Assembly: GCA_964494205.1 (NCBI GenBank) | Contig: CAZBRD010000004.1 | Location: forward strand, 1 to 64,000 | From: JBBTCX01 sp964494205 | GTDB taxonomy: Bacteria; Planctomycetota; Phycisphaerae; UBA1845 | Length of the DNA stretch: 64,000 bases | Reading direction: 5' to 3' | Shown here: one piece after another, positions 1-8,900 of the stretch | Layout of the letters: each line of letters opens with the position of its first letter | How positions within the stretch are numbered: the stretch's first letter is position 1 | Notes under the pieces: model-generated | What the model saw: only the letters and a program-made list of their open reading frames with translations | Database searches by the model: none | Told to the model about the DNA's origin: nothing | Translations under genes and position numbers: made by a program

Positions 1-52
1 GTACCTGCGATCGAAGGCAGCCTGAGCCAGTTTCCCTATAAGGTGGAGCTAT

Positions 53-655
53 TTACTTTAGCTCCAGTGGGCTTACGAATTGTTTTGCGATTTCAAGGAG
101 CTTGTCCGCCATTTGAACAGTCTTTTTTGAACCACGTGACTCCCAATATGCCCTGTCCGTTGCTTCGTGAACCTCCTCGTCCTCATCGACAAGACCCAGA
201 GTCATCTGGTTGACGACTGTCGTGAAAACTAACCCCACTCTCCCGTCAAATCGAAGTGCACTCATTCGAATGGCAATAATCGGAATCATTCCATTGAAAA
301 GATTGATCACATTCAAGAAACGGCTGGTAATGTCTTCTGCAACCAGAACTGCAACGTGGTCGTACTGAGGATATCGCTTTCTTTCGATGTCCCAATATTC
401 GATGGTCCTAACGATATGACTCTCATTCGTAGAACCAAGCTGAATTTCAACTTCATAACGAAGTTTGGTATCTGCGTCTTGCAGCAATAGATCAAGTCGT
501 CCGGCGCGCGGTTGAATTCTCTCTTTGTCTTTCAGAACAATGTCGCCCAACCCAAGAATCGACGGATCTTCGGCGATCCGGTCTTGAACCCATCGCTCGC
601 TGAGTTCAGGGTGGTCCTTAATAGACAACTGCTCAAATTTTGCGAACTCAAACAC
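53..655 (-). CDS. Hypothetical protein with PD-(D/E)XK nuclease-like core
   Basis: A complete 200-residue protein. Around residues 52-74 it has a strand-turn-strand with Asp55 and, 13 residues on, the Glu68-x-Glu70-x-Gln72 run, the usual spacing of a PD-(D/E)XK nuclease active site (D-Xn-ExK, here with Gln in place of Lys). An amphipathic helix (HIVRTIEYWDIERKRYPQYD) and a VAVLVAED strand follow, as in restriction-nuclease folds of the NucS/DUF91 kind. There is no signal peptide or membrane segment. Its base composition looks poorer in GC than the genes nearby, which fits an acquired gene. Family assignment is by fold pattern only; DNA cleavage is inferred, and the Lys-to-Gln change could mean an inactive copy. 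No partner methylase or antitoxin is visible in the window. Confidence 0.6.
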   Translation of the reverse strand: MFEFAKFEQLSIKDHPELSERWVQDRIAEDPSILGLGDIVLKDKERIQPRAGRLDLLLQDADTKLRYEVEIQLGSTNESHIVRTIEYWDIERKRYPQYDHVAVLVAEDITSRFLNVINLFNGMIPIIAIRMSALRFDGRVGLVFTTVVNQMTLGLVDEDEEVHEATDRAYWESRGSKKTVQMADKLLEIAKQFVSPLELK

Positions 656-844
656 AATTGGCTCCGTATTTTGGCCAGACCGATTACAAGAATTGATGAC
701 CTGATTTGCTTATACTTGAATTGTCTGCAAATCGTCAACGGTGTAAAAAGAACCCGGGCGGTGACTGCCGGGAAAGCAGTGCACCGCCCGATCTATTGTG
801 ACGTCGTCGATGTACACCATGACAAATCGACGACGGCTAGTGAG

Positions 845-1276
845 TTACGATCGCTCTTGAATCCTCGCCTGGCTCAAGCTGAAATCAGCCAAATCTATAT
901 CACCGTCTCCATCGACGTCGTTACGGTCGCAGGGAGTTCCGCCGACGCTGGCCAGCGGGCCGGTGAGACAATTCACGAAGGGATTCTTCGCGTTTGAACC
1001 AGATTTGTCGCCGGGTTGTGCAGAAGCGCCCGATTCAACCGGGTGCGTTCCTGTCGTGGCGATCCAAACCCTTGCAGACACTGCTAATGCTAGGCAAGCG
1101 GCCAGCGATGTGGCAACCCAGCGGAGATTTCTCAGCGAGGTTCGCGCGGGCGCAGGCGAGTGAAGCAGAGCGCGGGCGTCGACCTGAGTGGGTCTAAAGA
1201 CGCCGGCAACGTCCGCATTGCGATGCTCAAGCAGCAATCTTTCGGCGGGTTCAAGATGGTGTTGATCGTGACTCAT
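845..1276 (-). CDS. Membrane protein, possible anti-sigma partner, with one dockerin-type EF-hand
   Basis: A 143-residue protein directly downstream of the ECF sigma gene (57 nt gap, same strand), the usual place for an anti-sigma factor. The N-terminal 50 residues would be cytoplasmic; a hydrophobic segment at about 51-70 (WVATSLAACLALAVSARVW) anchors it. The outer part ends with a Cys-flanked stretch and a single calcium-loop motif DVDGDGDIDLADF, the EF-hand unit seen in planctomycete dockerin-like C-termini. No HxxxCxxC zinc anti-sigma motif is present, so the anti-sigma role rests on position alone. A membrane protein in an ECF locus carrying one outer calcium loop is unusual. Confidence 0.6.
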   Translation of the reverse strand: MSHDQHHLEPAERLLLEHRNADVAGVFRPTQVDARALLHSPAPARTSLRNLRWVATSLAACLALAVSARVWIATTGTHPVESGASAQPGDKSGSNAKNPFVNCLTGPLASVGGTPCDRNDVDGDGDIDLADFSLSQARIQERS

Positions 1277-1333
1277 AGTAAATCTTTGTGACTTTCCATT
1301 TCATTAGTCGCAAAAAGCAGGGTTCGGCGCGAA

Positions 1334-1957
1334 CTAGCGGCCCAATTTTCGATTCATCAAGGTTTTCAGACGTTCGAGGGCCTGCTTCCAGCGGGAGCGG
1401 AGCGTGGATTCGCTCCAGCCGAGGGCTGCGGCGGCGTCCTGCCAGCGGCGTTCGGTAATGGCTGATAATTGGGCCAGCATCAACTGATCGCCGGATTCGA
1501 GTGCTGCAAGCGACTCGTGCAGCGCTTCGAGTTCTTCAAGGTCCGATAATAATTTGCCTTGATCGACTACTTTGGGATCGTCCCGAGGTACGGCGTCTAC
1601 GGACTCCAGAGAACTTGCTGCTTCGCGAGGGTTACTCACCCGGCGGATGGCGGAAATGGTCTGATTGCGCGCAGTTTGGGACAGGAACGCTGGTACGGAA
1701 TCCGGCGATTGGCCGCCCTGCCGCCGCATGGATTCGATGAAGCCAGTCCAAACAGTCGCGGCAATGGAATCGATCCATTGCGGATCTGCGGCTGCCCACT
1801 TCGCACTTAGCTTGAAGATGGTGTAGCGGACGAGGCGATCGTAGCGAGCCATGAGAGTACGCAGAGCGGCTTCATCCCCCCCAAGCATGCTTTTGATAAG
1901 GAAACCGTCCGACGGTTCGGTGGGGTTCTTCGCATTTTCGCGCTTACGACCGGCCAT
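1334..1957 (-). CDS. ECF-type RNA polymerase sigma factor
   Basis: A 207-residue sigma-70 family protein. Region 2 covers about residues 20-105, with the helix around YDRLVRYTIFKLS and a segment ending FLSQTARNQTISAIRR. Region 4 covers about 140-205, with a helix-turn-helix around WQDAAAALGWSESTLRSRWKQALERL. Region 3 is absent, as expected for the extracytoplasmic-function group. The next gene downstream encodes a small membrane protein that may control it. The divergent region upstream (1958-2436) carries a sigma-54 promoter facing the other way, so the ECF gene must use a different promoter, which I could not pick out. Confidence 0.85.
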   Translation of the reverse strand: MAGRKRENAKNPTEPSDGFLIKSMLGGDEAALRTLMARYDRLVRYTIFKLSAKWAAADPQWIDSIAATVWTGFIESMRRQGGQSPDSVPAFLSQTARNQTISAIRRVSNPREAASSLESVDAVPRDDPKVVDQGKLLSDLEELEALHESLAALESGDQLMLAQLSAITERRWQDAAAALGWSESTLRSRWKQALERLKTLMNRKLGR

Positions 1958-2026
1958 AGGTTAATTATCGAGAAGATACGGAGGTCGGCAAAGCGCCTTG
2001 TGCGCGTCGTCACGTGCTATTCAACC

Positions 2027-2068
2027 TGTCGACAATCCACGCGCACGTTTGTCGCGACATCTTGTCGC
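2027..2068 (+). promoter_or_regulatory. Candidate activator-binding boxes (TGTCG half-sites)
   Basis: TGTCGACA (2027-2034) and the perfect palindrome TGTCGCGACA (2050-2059) are followed by TTGTCGCC at about 2062-2069; one more CGACA half-site lies near 2165. They sit 170-210 bases upstream of the -24 element, the normal distance for sigma-54 activator sites. The binding role is inference from position and symmetry only. Confidence 0.25.
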
Positions 2069-2237
2069 CATTCTCTGTCTTGATTTTTGCCCTCCTGGTC
2101 GCGGGAAATTGCCTGCGTGCGAGCCTGTGCGCGAATCGTGAACAGAGTCGCAGGGTCCCCGCCGCGACAATCTGGCAGAGGCATCGATAAACCGCTCCTT
2201 CGTGCAGCGGATGCAATTATTTCTTGATTCGGCGTTC

Positions 2238-2253
2238 TGGCACGCACTTTGCC
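2238..2253 (+). promoter_or_regulatory. Sigma-54 (-24/-12) promoter
   Basis: TGGCACG-CACT-TTGCC matches the consensus TGGCACG-N4-TTGCW at all but the last base. The key GG (2239-2240) and GC (2251-2252) have exactly ten bases between them. Transcription would start near 2263-2265 and leave a leader of about 170 bases before the secreted protein gene at 2437. Confidence 0.75.
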
Positions 2254-2436
2254 CTACTAGAACTCGGCTGACGATTGAACGAACAAACGATTCATCCGAC
2301 AGCCAACCGCAAGTTAGGAGTGCCGTGCGGTGGCACTCGACGCCCGGCGTACAAGAGTTTTTCAGAAGAAGGTAACGCACGCAATGTTGTGTGCGATCCC
2401 AAGAGTTGAAGCAGATTTACGAAAGGAGTCCCTCCC

Positions 2437-2811
2437 ATGACACTTACCAAGAGCATCAGCATTCTTTCCCTGGCCGTTGTGACAACCATTGGCACTTTGG
2501 CGCTGACAAGCCCATCGTATGGCGTTCCGACCACTCCGGATCGCGATCGTCCAGGGTATGTTCAAGGAATCGTCTACAACTACGACGGAAAAGCGGTCAG
2601 CGATGCCACGATTGAGGTCAGGCACTTCGGGGATCGCAGAGCGGTTGCGACCATGAAGACAGACGCAAACGGCGTGTTCAAGGTAAGTGATCTGCAACCT
2701 GGACGTTATGAGGTGAAGGCAACGCATCGCGTCGAGGGGACGGCCACGGTTCGCTTCGAAGTTCGATCGGGGCACATGACCAAAGTTCGGATCGTGTTTG
2801 ATCGTCGCTGA
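2437..2811 (+). CDS. Small secreted protein with carboxypeptidase-regulatory-like domain
   Basis: A 124-residue protein. Residues 1-30 are a clear Sec signal peptide (Lys near the start, hydrophobic core, PSYG before the likely cut). The mature part (about 40-120) is a single beta-sandwich of the CarboxypepD_reg/SdrD B-like type: VQGIVYNYDGKAVSDATIEV, then a DANGVFKVSDLQPGRYEVKA segment that is diagnostic for the fold. Such domains bind or stabilise rather than catalyse. GGAG at about 2424-2427 precedes the ATG. The gene stands alone between a sigma-54 promoter and a strong terminator, so it is probably a single-gene transcript made only under the condition that fires one of the sigma-54 activators. 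Confidence 0.8.
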   Translation: MTLTKSISILSLAVVTTIGTLALTSPSYGVPTTPDRDRPGYVQGIVYNYDGKAVSDATIEVRHFGDRRAVATMKTDANGVFKVSDLQPGRYEVKATHRVEGTATVRFEVRSGHMTKVRIVFDRR

Positions 2812-2837
2812 TCGAAGCCGTGAAGTTAGCGGTTATC

Positions 2838-2884
2838 AAAAAGATTCGCGGGATGAGCGAGAGTTCATTCCGCGAATCTTTTTT
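2838..2884 (+). terminator. Intrinsic terminator
   Basis: A perfect 14-bp stem (AAAAAGATTCGCGG at 2838-2851 with CCGCGAATCTTTTT at 2870-2883), an 18-base loop and a run of six T (2879-2884). It ends the gene at 2437-2811; the A-run on the left arm means it may also work for the opposite strand. Confidence 0.85.
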
Positions 2885-2946
2885 GTGGGAAGAGAGTATA
2901 TTGCATCGTTTCAAGAAGATGCCGATCGCATGCCGTTCTTATTTCA

Positions 2947-2979
2947 CCACGGCCAAGCGGCCGCTTGACCGTGCCACCC
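2947..2979. repeat. Dispersed palindromic repeat, family A, copy 1
   Basis: A 33-bp unit, CCACGGCCAAGC - GGCC - GCTTGACCGTG - CCACCC. The two arms pair with one C-A mismatch that becomes a G-U pair in minus-strand RNA. Other copies: 5903-5935, 31500-31532, 60403-60435. Confidence 0.8.
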
Positions 2980-3012
2980 ATAGACTTCGTCGAGAAGTAG
3001 TTGCGGCGAAAG

Positions 3013-3735
3013 TTAGTTGAACCATCTGCAGCGGATAATGGTCCAAAGGGCGGGGAGGCCGTCGCGCCAGCTGATTTTCTTGCCTTCGTCGCGACTCCGG
3101 CCACTGTAGCTGATGCCGACTTCGTAGACGCGCCAGTGTTTGCCGTGCCTGTTCTTGCGGGCGATTTTGGCGGTGAACTCCGGCTCGAAATCGAAGCGAT
3201 TGGCGCGAAGAACCATTCCGTCCAAAACTTCGCGTTTGAAGGCTTTGTAGCAGGTCTCCATGTCGGTGAGGTTGAGGTTGGTGAACATGTTGGAGAGTTG
3301 CGTAACGATGAGATTGCCGACGCGATGCCAGTAACGGTCGGCACGGCGGAAGTTGCCGCCGATGAAGCGCGAGCCGTAGACCACGTCTGCACGGTCATCG
3401 AGAATGGGCTTCAACACGATCGGATAATCCTGCGGGTTGTATTCGAGATCGGCGTCCTGAATGATGATGATTTCGCCGGTGGCTGCTGCGAAACCTGCTC
3501 GGAGAGCTGCACCTTTGCCCTGATTCACCGGCTGCAACTGGACCTTGATGTCTTCGTTCGGCCAGCGCGCTTTCAGCTTCGGGTACAGGTCGCGCGTGCC
3601 GTCGCTCGATGCGTCGTCGACCATGACGATTTGGCGCTTGAGGCCCGTCTCAACAGCGAGCACGCGCGAGAGGAGCTCTTCGAGCGTCTTGGCCTCGTTG
3701 AACACGGGAATAACGATGGAGAGAGTGTTGTACAC
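3013..3735 (-). CDS. Family 2 glycosyltransferase, polyprenyl-phosphate sugar transferase type
   Basis: A 240-residue GT-A fold enzyme. It opens with LSIVIPVFNEAKTLEELL, has MVDDASSDGT at about 37-46 and the metal/nucleotide motif QDADLEYNP near 93-101, followed by YGSRFIGG. This pattern and the lack of a C-terminal membrane pair match the dolichol-phosphate-mannose-synthase-like branch that loads a sugar from a nucleotide donor onto a lipid phosphate at the inner face of the membrane. Its start lies 9 bases after the stop of the KdsD-like gene, so the two are cotranscribed and may both serve surface polysaccharide synthesis. The exact sugar cannot be told. Confidence 0.85.
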   Translation of the reverse strand: MYNTLSIVIPVFNEAKTLEELLSRVLAVETGLKRQIVMVDDASSDGTRDLYPKLKARWPNEDIKVQLQPVNQGKGAALRAGFAAATGEIIIIQDADLEYNPQDYPIVLKPILDDRADVVYGSRFIGGNFRRADRYWHRVGNLIVTQLSNMFTNLNLTDMETCYKAFKREVLDGMVLRANRFDFEPEFTAKIARKNRHGKHWRVYEVGISYSGRSRDEGKKISWRDGLPALWTIIRCRWFN

Positions 3736-3744
3736 GATTGGAAA

Positions 3745-4782
3745 TTATGAAGCGTCGAAGACCGAGAAGCCGCGGGCGATGAGGTCCTGAATGTCGATCA
3801 TGCCGGCGAGGCGATGATCGGCGTCGACCACGGGAAGTTCGTCGATGGCGTACTGGCGCATGGTGCGAATGGCATCGACCACTTTCGTTTCCTGCTCGAC
3901 GAATTTGGGGGATTTGGTCATCACGTCCGAAACCATGAGGTCTTTCAAACCATTTCCGGAACTTATCAGGCGGAAGAAGTCTCCCTGCGTCACGATGCCG
4001 ACCATGCGATTCGACGAATCGACTACGGCTGCGGCACCTGCGCGACGCGGTGCGGAGCGAATGGCGTTGTAGCACACCGCGAGCGTCTCACTTTCTAGTA
4101 CGCTCGGGCAGTCGGGACCGGTTCGCATGATTTCGCGACATTTCATGAGGAAGCGTCCCAGTGCGCCGCCGGGGTGATAGCTGGCGTACTGCTCGGGTTG
4201 GACGCCGCGAAGCTCCATGGTGGCGAGAGCGATGGCGTCACCCAGCGCGAGCATGGCGGCTGTCGATGAACTCGGAGCGAGGCCGAGGGGGCAAGCTTCG
4301 GCGGTTTGACCGATGTCGAGAACGATGTCTGCACACTTTGCGGCTGGTGAATCCATGTTGGCTGTCAGAAGAATGATTGAGCAGCCGAGTTTCTTTAGTC
4401 GCGGGAGAAGTTCAACGAGCTCTGAGCCGCCGCTCTTGCTGAGGGCCATGACCACGTCATCGGAATGAACCATGCCAAGATCGCCGTGCAGGGCTTCGAC
4501 GGGGTGGAGCGAGTAAGCGAGTGTGCCCGTGCTGGCGAGAGTGGCCTGGATTTTGGCTCCAATGAGGCCTGCTTTGCCGACGCCGGTCACACAAACGCGG
4601 CCATGGCATTGCAGTACCGTCTCGACGGCGCGAACGAACGATGAACCGAGACGCGAGCGGGCTTCCCTGATGGCGGCAGCTTCCGCGTCAAGGACAGCTT
4701 GGCCGCGCGCGAGGATACCATCGGACTGTCTGCGTGCGGTCTGGGGCCTGGCTGGGGTTGGATCGGCGTGGACTTTGCCCAT
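3745..4782 (-). CDS. kdsD: KpsF/GutQ-type arabinose-5-phosphate isomerase
   Basis: A 345-residue protein with the full KdsD architecture. A SIS sugar-isomerase domain spans about 35-180 (GRVCVTGVGKAGLIGAKI, SLHPVEALHGDLGMV, ALSKSGGSEL and CPLGLAPSSSTAAMLALGDA); two CBS domains follow (about 215-270 and 280-340, ending VVDADHRLAGMIDIQDLI). The family interconverts ribulose 5-phosphate and arabinose 5-phosphate, the first step to KDO, in the cytoplasm. Length is a little above the usual 320-330 because of a 25-residue N-terminal tail. It is followed after 9 bases by a glycosyltransferase gene. Confidence 0.9.
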   Translation of the reverse strand: MGKVHADPTPARPQTARRQSDGILARGQAVLDAEAAAIREARSRLGSSFVRAVETVLQCHGRVCVTGVGKAGLIGAKIQATLASTGTLAYSLHPVEALHGDLGMVHSDDVVMALSKSGGSELVELLPRLKKLGCSIILLTANMDSPAAKCADIVLDIGQTAEACPLGLAPSSSTAAMLALGDAIALATMELRGVQPEQYASYHPGGALGRFLMKCREIMRTGPDCPSVLESETLAVCYNAIRSAPRRAGAAAVVDSSNRMVGIVTQGDFFRLISSGNGLKDLMVSDVMTKSPKFVEQETKVVDAIRTMRQYAIDELPVVDADHRLAGMIDIQDLIARGFSVFDAS

Positions 4783-4801
4783 GGCGGAAGATTATGGCGA
4801 G

Positions 4802-5797
4802 CTAGGGGAAGTTGTCCAATTCTTTGGGTGGCGGTTTCTCGGTGGGCGGTTCTGGCTTGATTTTCTCGGTTGAAATCGAGTCTGCGGGAACGCCGGCCGA
4901 TTTCAGGGATTCAACGGCTGTTTTGATTTGTTCGTCGCTTAGCGATGGCGCGTGGCGGAGAATTACTTTCACATCCTTCTCGGTTTTGCCGGCTGTCTTG
5001 CGAAGCTGGACGACATCGACGGGTTTGATGACGGTATCGTTGCGGCGGAGCGTGCCGTCTTCCATGATGACGATCGACAACTCCTTTAGGTCGGAGCGCG
5101 GGCGGATGATGATGGTGCAGGGAGTGCCGAGCGGCGGAATCTCTTCAGTGTTGGCGACGAGCCAGAGTTGCTCGTTGCTGGACGAATGCAGATCGCGTGG
5201 GGCGATGATGGCGGTTTCGAAATCCACCACGCAGATGACGGTGCCTTCGAAATCGGCGCCAAACTTTTTCTTGTCGAAATAGCGCGAGCCGGCGAAGACC
5301 CATTCGATTGGATCGGGCGATTTGTTGGTTTTGGCATCGAGCATCCAGCGCTCGATCGGTTCAGTGCGCTCCACGCCTGCACGGGCGTATTTGACTTCGA
5401 TGGATAATCGGTCGCCGGAGGCGGAATTCCATTTTTCTGTTTTTTCGTCGTAGGTGACGGGCGAGCCGAAGTCCAGACCGATGAGGCCAAGGGCTTGGAA
5501 AACGTGCAACGGGCGCGGTTTGACGATGACGATGCTCTCATGCTCTCGGGTTTGGGCAATGCAGGCGAAAAGTTCGAGCGGGCCCTCGCGAAAGACAACC
5601 TTGGCGTCGATTTCGATGTGGCGGTCGGACCAGTCGATGCGCAGGCCGGTGACGAATTCGACGGGTGGACGTTTCGCCGCGGTTTGCTCGGCGGGTTTGT
5701 CTTCAAGACCAAAGGTAGAGTGCAACGCAAATAGCGTAACAAAACAGATAATCGCTTGAAGTGAAAACGTCGCGCGGTATGACAAGTGGTGAGGCAT
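4802..5797 (-). CDS. Secreted YdjY-like domain protein
   Basis: The frame is open from 5893, but I place the start at the ATG at 5797: it gives 331 residues beginning with a normal signal peptide (MPHHLSYRATFSLQAII... up to STFG), while the longer version adds an uncharacteristic leader. The mature part has a YdjY-like domain (FREGPLELFACIAQTREHES, then KPRPLHVFQALGLIGLDFG and WVFAGSRYF), a planctomycete family thought to be periplasmic. The last 60 residues (VILRHAPSLSDEQIKTAVESLKSAGV) resemble an ExbD-type periplasmic tail and end in a Pro/Glu/Lys-rich string. It lies 19 bases upstream of the kdsD-like gene and so could share its transcript. Function unknown. Confidence 0.7.
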   Translation of the reverse strand: MPHHLSYRATFSLQAIICFVTLFALHSTFGLEDKPAEQTAAKRPPVEFVTGLRIDWSDRHIEIDAKVVFREGPLELFACIAQTREHESIVIVKPRPLHVFQALGLIGLDFGSPVTYDEKTEKWNSASGDRLSIEVKYARAGVERTEPIERWMLDAKTNKSPDPIEWVFAGSRYFDKKKFGADFEGTVICVVDFETAIIAPRDLHSSSNEQLWLVANTEEIPPLGTPCTIIIRPRSDLKELSIVIMEDGTLRRNDTVIKPVDVVQLRKTAGKTEKDVKVILRHAPSLSDEQIKTAVESLKSAGVPADSISTEKIKPEPPTEKPPPKELDNFP

Positions 5798-5902
5798 CTG
5801 CAACAACCACCAAGGAATTATCCATGCGCGATCGTTCGTGGCGCGCACCTGACACTCCGAATCTCGCGGGGGTGCAGAAACACTGAGCACCATCGATGTC
5901 CA

Positions 5903-5935
5903 CCACGGCCAAGCTGCTGCTTGACCGTGACACCC
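5903..5935. repeat. Dispersed palindromic repeat, family A, copy 2
   Basis: CCACGGCCAAGC - TGCT - GCTTGACCGTG - ACACCC, 33 bp, one base off the copies at 2947 and 31500. It lies between the start of the YdjY-like gene and the stop of the secretin gene. Confidence 0.8.
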
Positions 5936-5958
5936 TCTAAACTAAGCGTAGCGACGAG

Positions 5959-8900
5959 CTAGTTGCGAGCAGCCGAAGCAGTACCGAAGGACGGGAACGC
6001 CGATTCCTCCTGCTCCGACTGGATGAAAATCTTCGGTTTCACGAGGATCAGAAGGGTCTGTTCGTCCTTGACCATCGAGCGCGAGTTGTAGAGTCGCTTG
6101 AGCAGCGGAATCTTGGACAAGCCCGGCACACCGGCTTCGATTTCGGTTTCGCTGGCGAGCTTCTGGCCGCCGACGAGCAACGTGCCGCCGTCGGGCACGC
6201 AGACGGTTGTCTGCAGACGCTGGCTGGAAAGTGTCGGAATCTGGATGAACGCCTGGTTGGCTGCACCACCGCCGAAGCCGCCGCCGCCCGCACCACCGCT
6301 GAACGGAATCGTCTGCAAATCGAGGAGGCGCGTGACACCCGGACGGAGGGTCATGCAGATATAGCGACGGTCGTTTTGCACGGTCGCCTGCACGTCGAGC
6401 ACGGCACCGGCGTCGATCGTACCGATCTGCGGCGCTTGCGCGACGGCACCTGTAGCAACGACCGGCGTCAACTGGCTGACGAAGTTCTGTTGGATCGTGA
6501 CGGCTACCCAAGAACGCTGGCCGTTGAATAGGACGAGGCGCGGGGCTGTGAGCACCGTGGTGCGCGAATCAGCCTGTGTGGCGCGGATGAGGAAGTCAAC
6601 CTGAATGTTGTCGAGGAAGCTGCCGAACAGGTTGAACGCGGGGGGAATTGGAGTGCCCGCGAAGCTGCCCGGAATATCGCTACCGAGGTTGCGCGGGTCA
6701 GTGATGGAGGAAACACCGTTTGAGATCGGCACCGGCGTGAACTGCGAACCGCTGCCGCCCCCTCGTTGCGGAACCGCACCCACCGTACCAAAAGGCTGAT
6801 TGCCGGCGTTGGGGTCTGCCGCCAACGCATTGCCGAAGGCAGGCGTGGCCGGGGTTGTGCCGATTTTAGAGAAGCTGCGCGGGAGGAGCACGGGCGCACC
6901 AGTGACCGCATCGGTCAACGGACCGCCGCCGGTGGGCAGGTAGTCGAAACCGGCGTTGCCGGCGTTGAGAATGATATCGAGGTCGATGCCGAGCTCTTCC
7001 AGATAGTGACTGGATACGGTGAGGAAGCGAGCTTCGATCGAAATCTGGATGGCGCGTTGCTCGCGAAGTTTGCCGAGCAGGTCGGCGATCTGCCGCTGGG
7101 CGGAAGAGTTCTGCGTGACAACCAACTGATTGTTGAACTCACGCATGCTGCCTTTGCCGGTTTGACTGAACCACGAATCTTTCTCGACGTTCGTCTGAAT
7201 GAGATCCATGATCTCCTTGAGGCGATCGAGGCGTTCGGGATCGAGCGGCTCAGCTTCATCGTCGTCGTCGTCGCCGACGCGCCAGGGCTTTTCGCTCATC
7301 TGGGCGGTCGCCGAAGTCTTTAGAACCGGTCGTTTGATCTCGGCATTTCGCAGATCGCTCATCGGCGCGTCATTGAAATTAGGGACTTCCATCAGCAAGT
7401 CGGCGATGTCGTACACCGCGACGTAGGTGTGGCGATCGAGCGTTTCCTGTGTCGCGACGGAAATGACGCCGTCGCCCACGTCGTAACCAACGTCCACCAT
7501 GCCTTTGCCTGCCTGGCTGAAGGCTTCGGTCAATGCGCGCTTGAGAGTGATTTCCTTGGGAAGGTTGAGGTCAATTTTCGCATCGCGCTGGACACCGGCA
7601 CGCTCGAGGTCGGCCCAGTTAATCAAAATGTTCACGTCATTGGCCGTGGCGAGGCGTTCAATCACGTTCTCGAACGGTTCGCGTTTGAAATCAACCCGAA
7701 TTGGTTTGTCGAGCGAGCCAAACAAAAGTGCATCGCGACGCGAGCGACCACCGCGACTTCGCTCGGGCTTGTTGATGATCTCGGGCCAATCGGAGGGATA
7801 ACGAAGCTGCTCATACCACGGAATCTTGGCCTCTTCCACCTCGATGAACGTTCCTCTTTGCTGCTCATACATGGTGTCGCGGATCTTCTTCTCCCGGCGG
7901 TATTGGTTGGCGTTCTCCGCGTCATCCAGCGACCAGCGAGCGGGCTTGTATTTTGGATCAATGACGATGATCTGCTTGTAGGTGTTGATCGCGCCATCGT
8001 AGTCGCCCTCTTTCTTCATCTGGGCGGCCTGCTCCATGAGGGCTTCGATCTGGCGATCACGCTCTTCCTTTACGCGATCAATCTTTTGCTTGCGGAGTAT
8101 TTCAAGTTGGACCTGAGTATCGCGGACTTTCTGTTCGTTATAGACACGCTCGTCGTTGTAGACGGATTGTTCCAACTGAGACAGCTCGTCACGAAGTGAC
8201 TCATACTTGGTGACCGGTTCTGCGAACTGCTTGGATGACTCGACGATCTGACGAGCGCGAATGAGCAGTTGGTTGGCTTGGTCGAACTCGGCATTGGAAA
8301 CGTGAAGGCGAATCTGACGCTCAGCGTCACGATACTCGACGACGGCGCGCTGCCAACTGATCTCAGTCTCCACGCGAACGCGAGTAAGCATATCCGAGGT
8401 GCGGCCACCGGGAGCGGCGTTTGCTACGTGATCGGCGATCAGTTGAAGGCCAGCCACCGCTTCCGGATAACCCGGAACGAGAGCCAGCGCTTCTTCGTAA
8501 CGCGCGAGAGCATCGTCGTAACGTGAAGCTTCACGGAATTCGTCGCCTTCGAGCGTCAACGCGCGGGCGCGTTCGACGTCCTGCGGACGGACGGGCGGAG
8601 GCGCGGGTTGCTCAGGCTGTTGCGCCATAGGCGAGATGACCTCAACCTTTTCGGTTGTCTTTGTCGTTGCTTGAACGGACTCGCCGGGTTTCGGCTGGGT
8701 CGGTGGGGGGATAGGTTGTTCGTTCTTGGCTGCGCCACCTGCGTCGGGAGTTGCGCCCTTGACGTCGTTGAGCTTCATCTTGGCGGCGCGGCGAAGGGCT
8801 TCGCCGGAGTACTCGTTGGCGATGACCGATTCGAGAAGGCGGACGCCTTTGTCTTTTTCGTTGTTGGAGATGGCCAGCTCCGCGTCTTCAAGATCGCGGA

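Larger units (their letters stand above)
1958..2436. other. Intergenic region between divergent genes
   Basis: About 480 bases without a convincing gene. It holds a near-perfect sigma-54 promoter (2238-2253) for the rightward gene and, 170-210 bases upstream of it, several TGTCG/CGACA boxes. The short open frames in it overlap in several phases, lack ribosome sites and show no recognisable protein. Confidence 0.6.

Noticed and set aside
2021..2380. Open frames of 68-119 codons in the gap 1958-2436
   Set aside because: Several overlapping phases, no ribosome sites, no protein family; the region holds a sigma-54 promoter.
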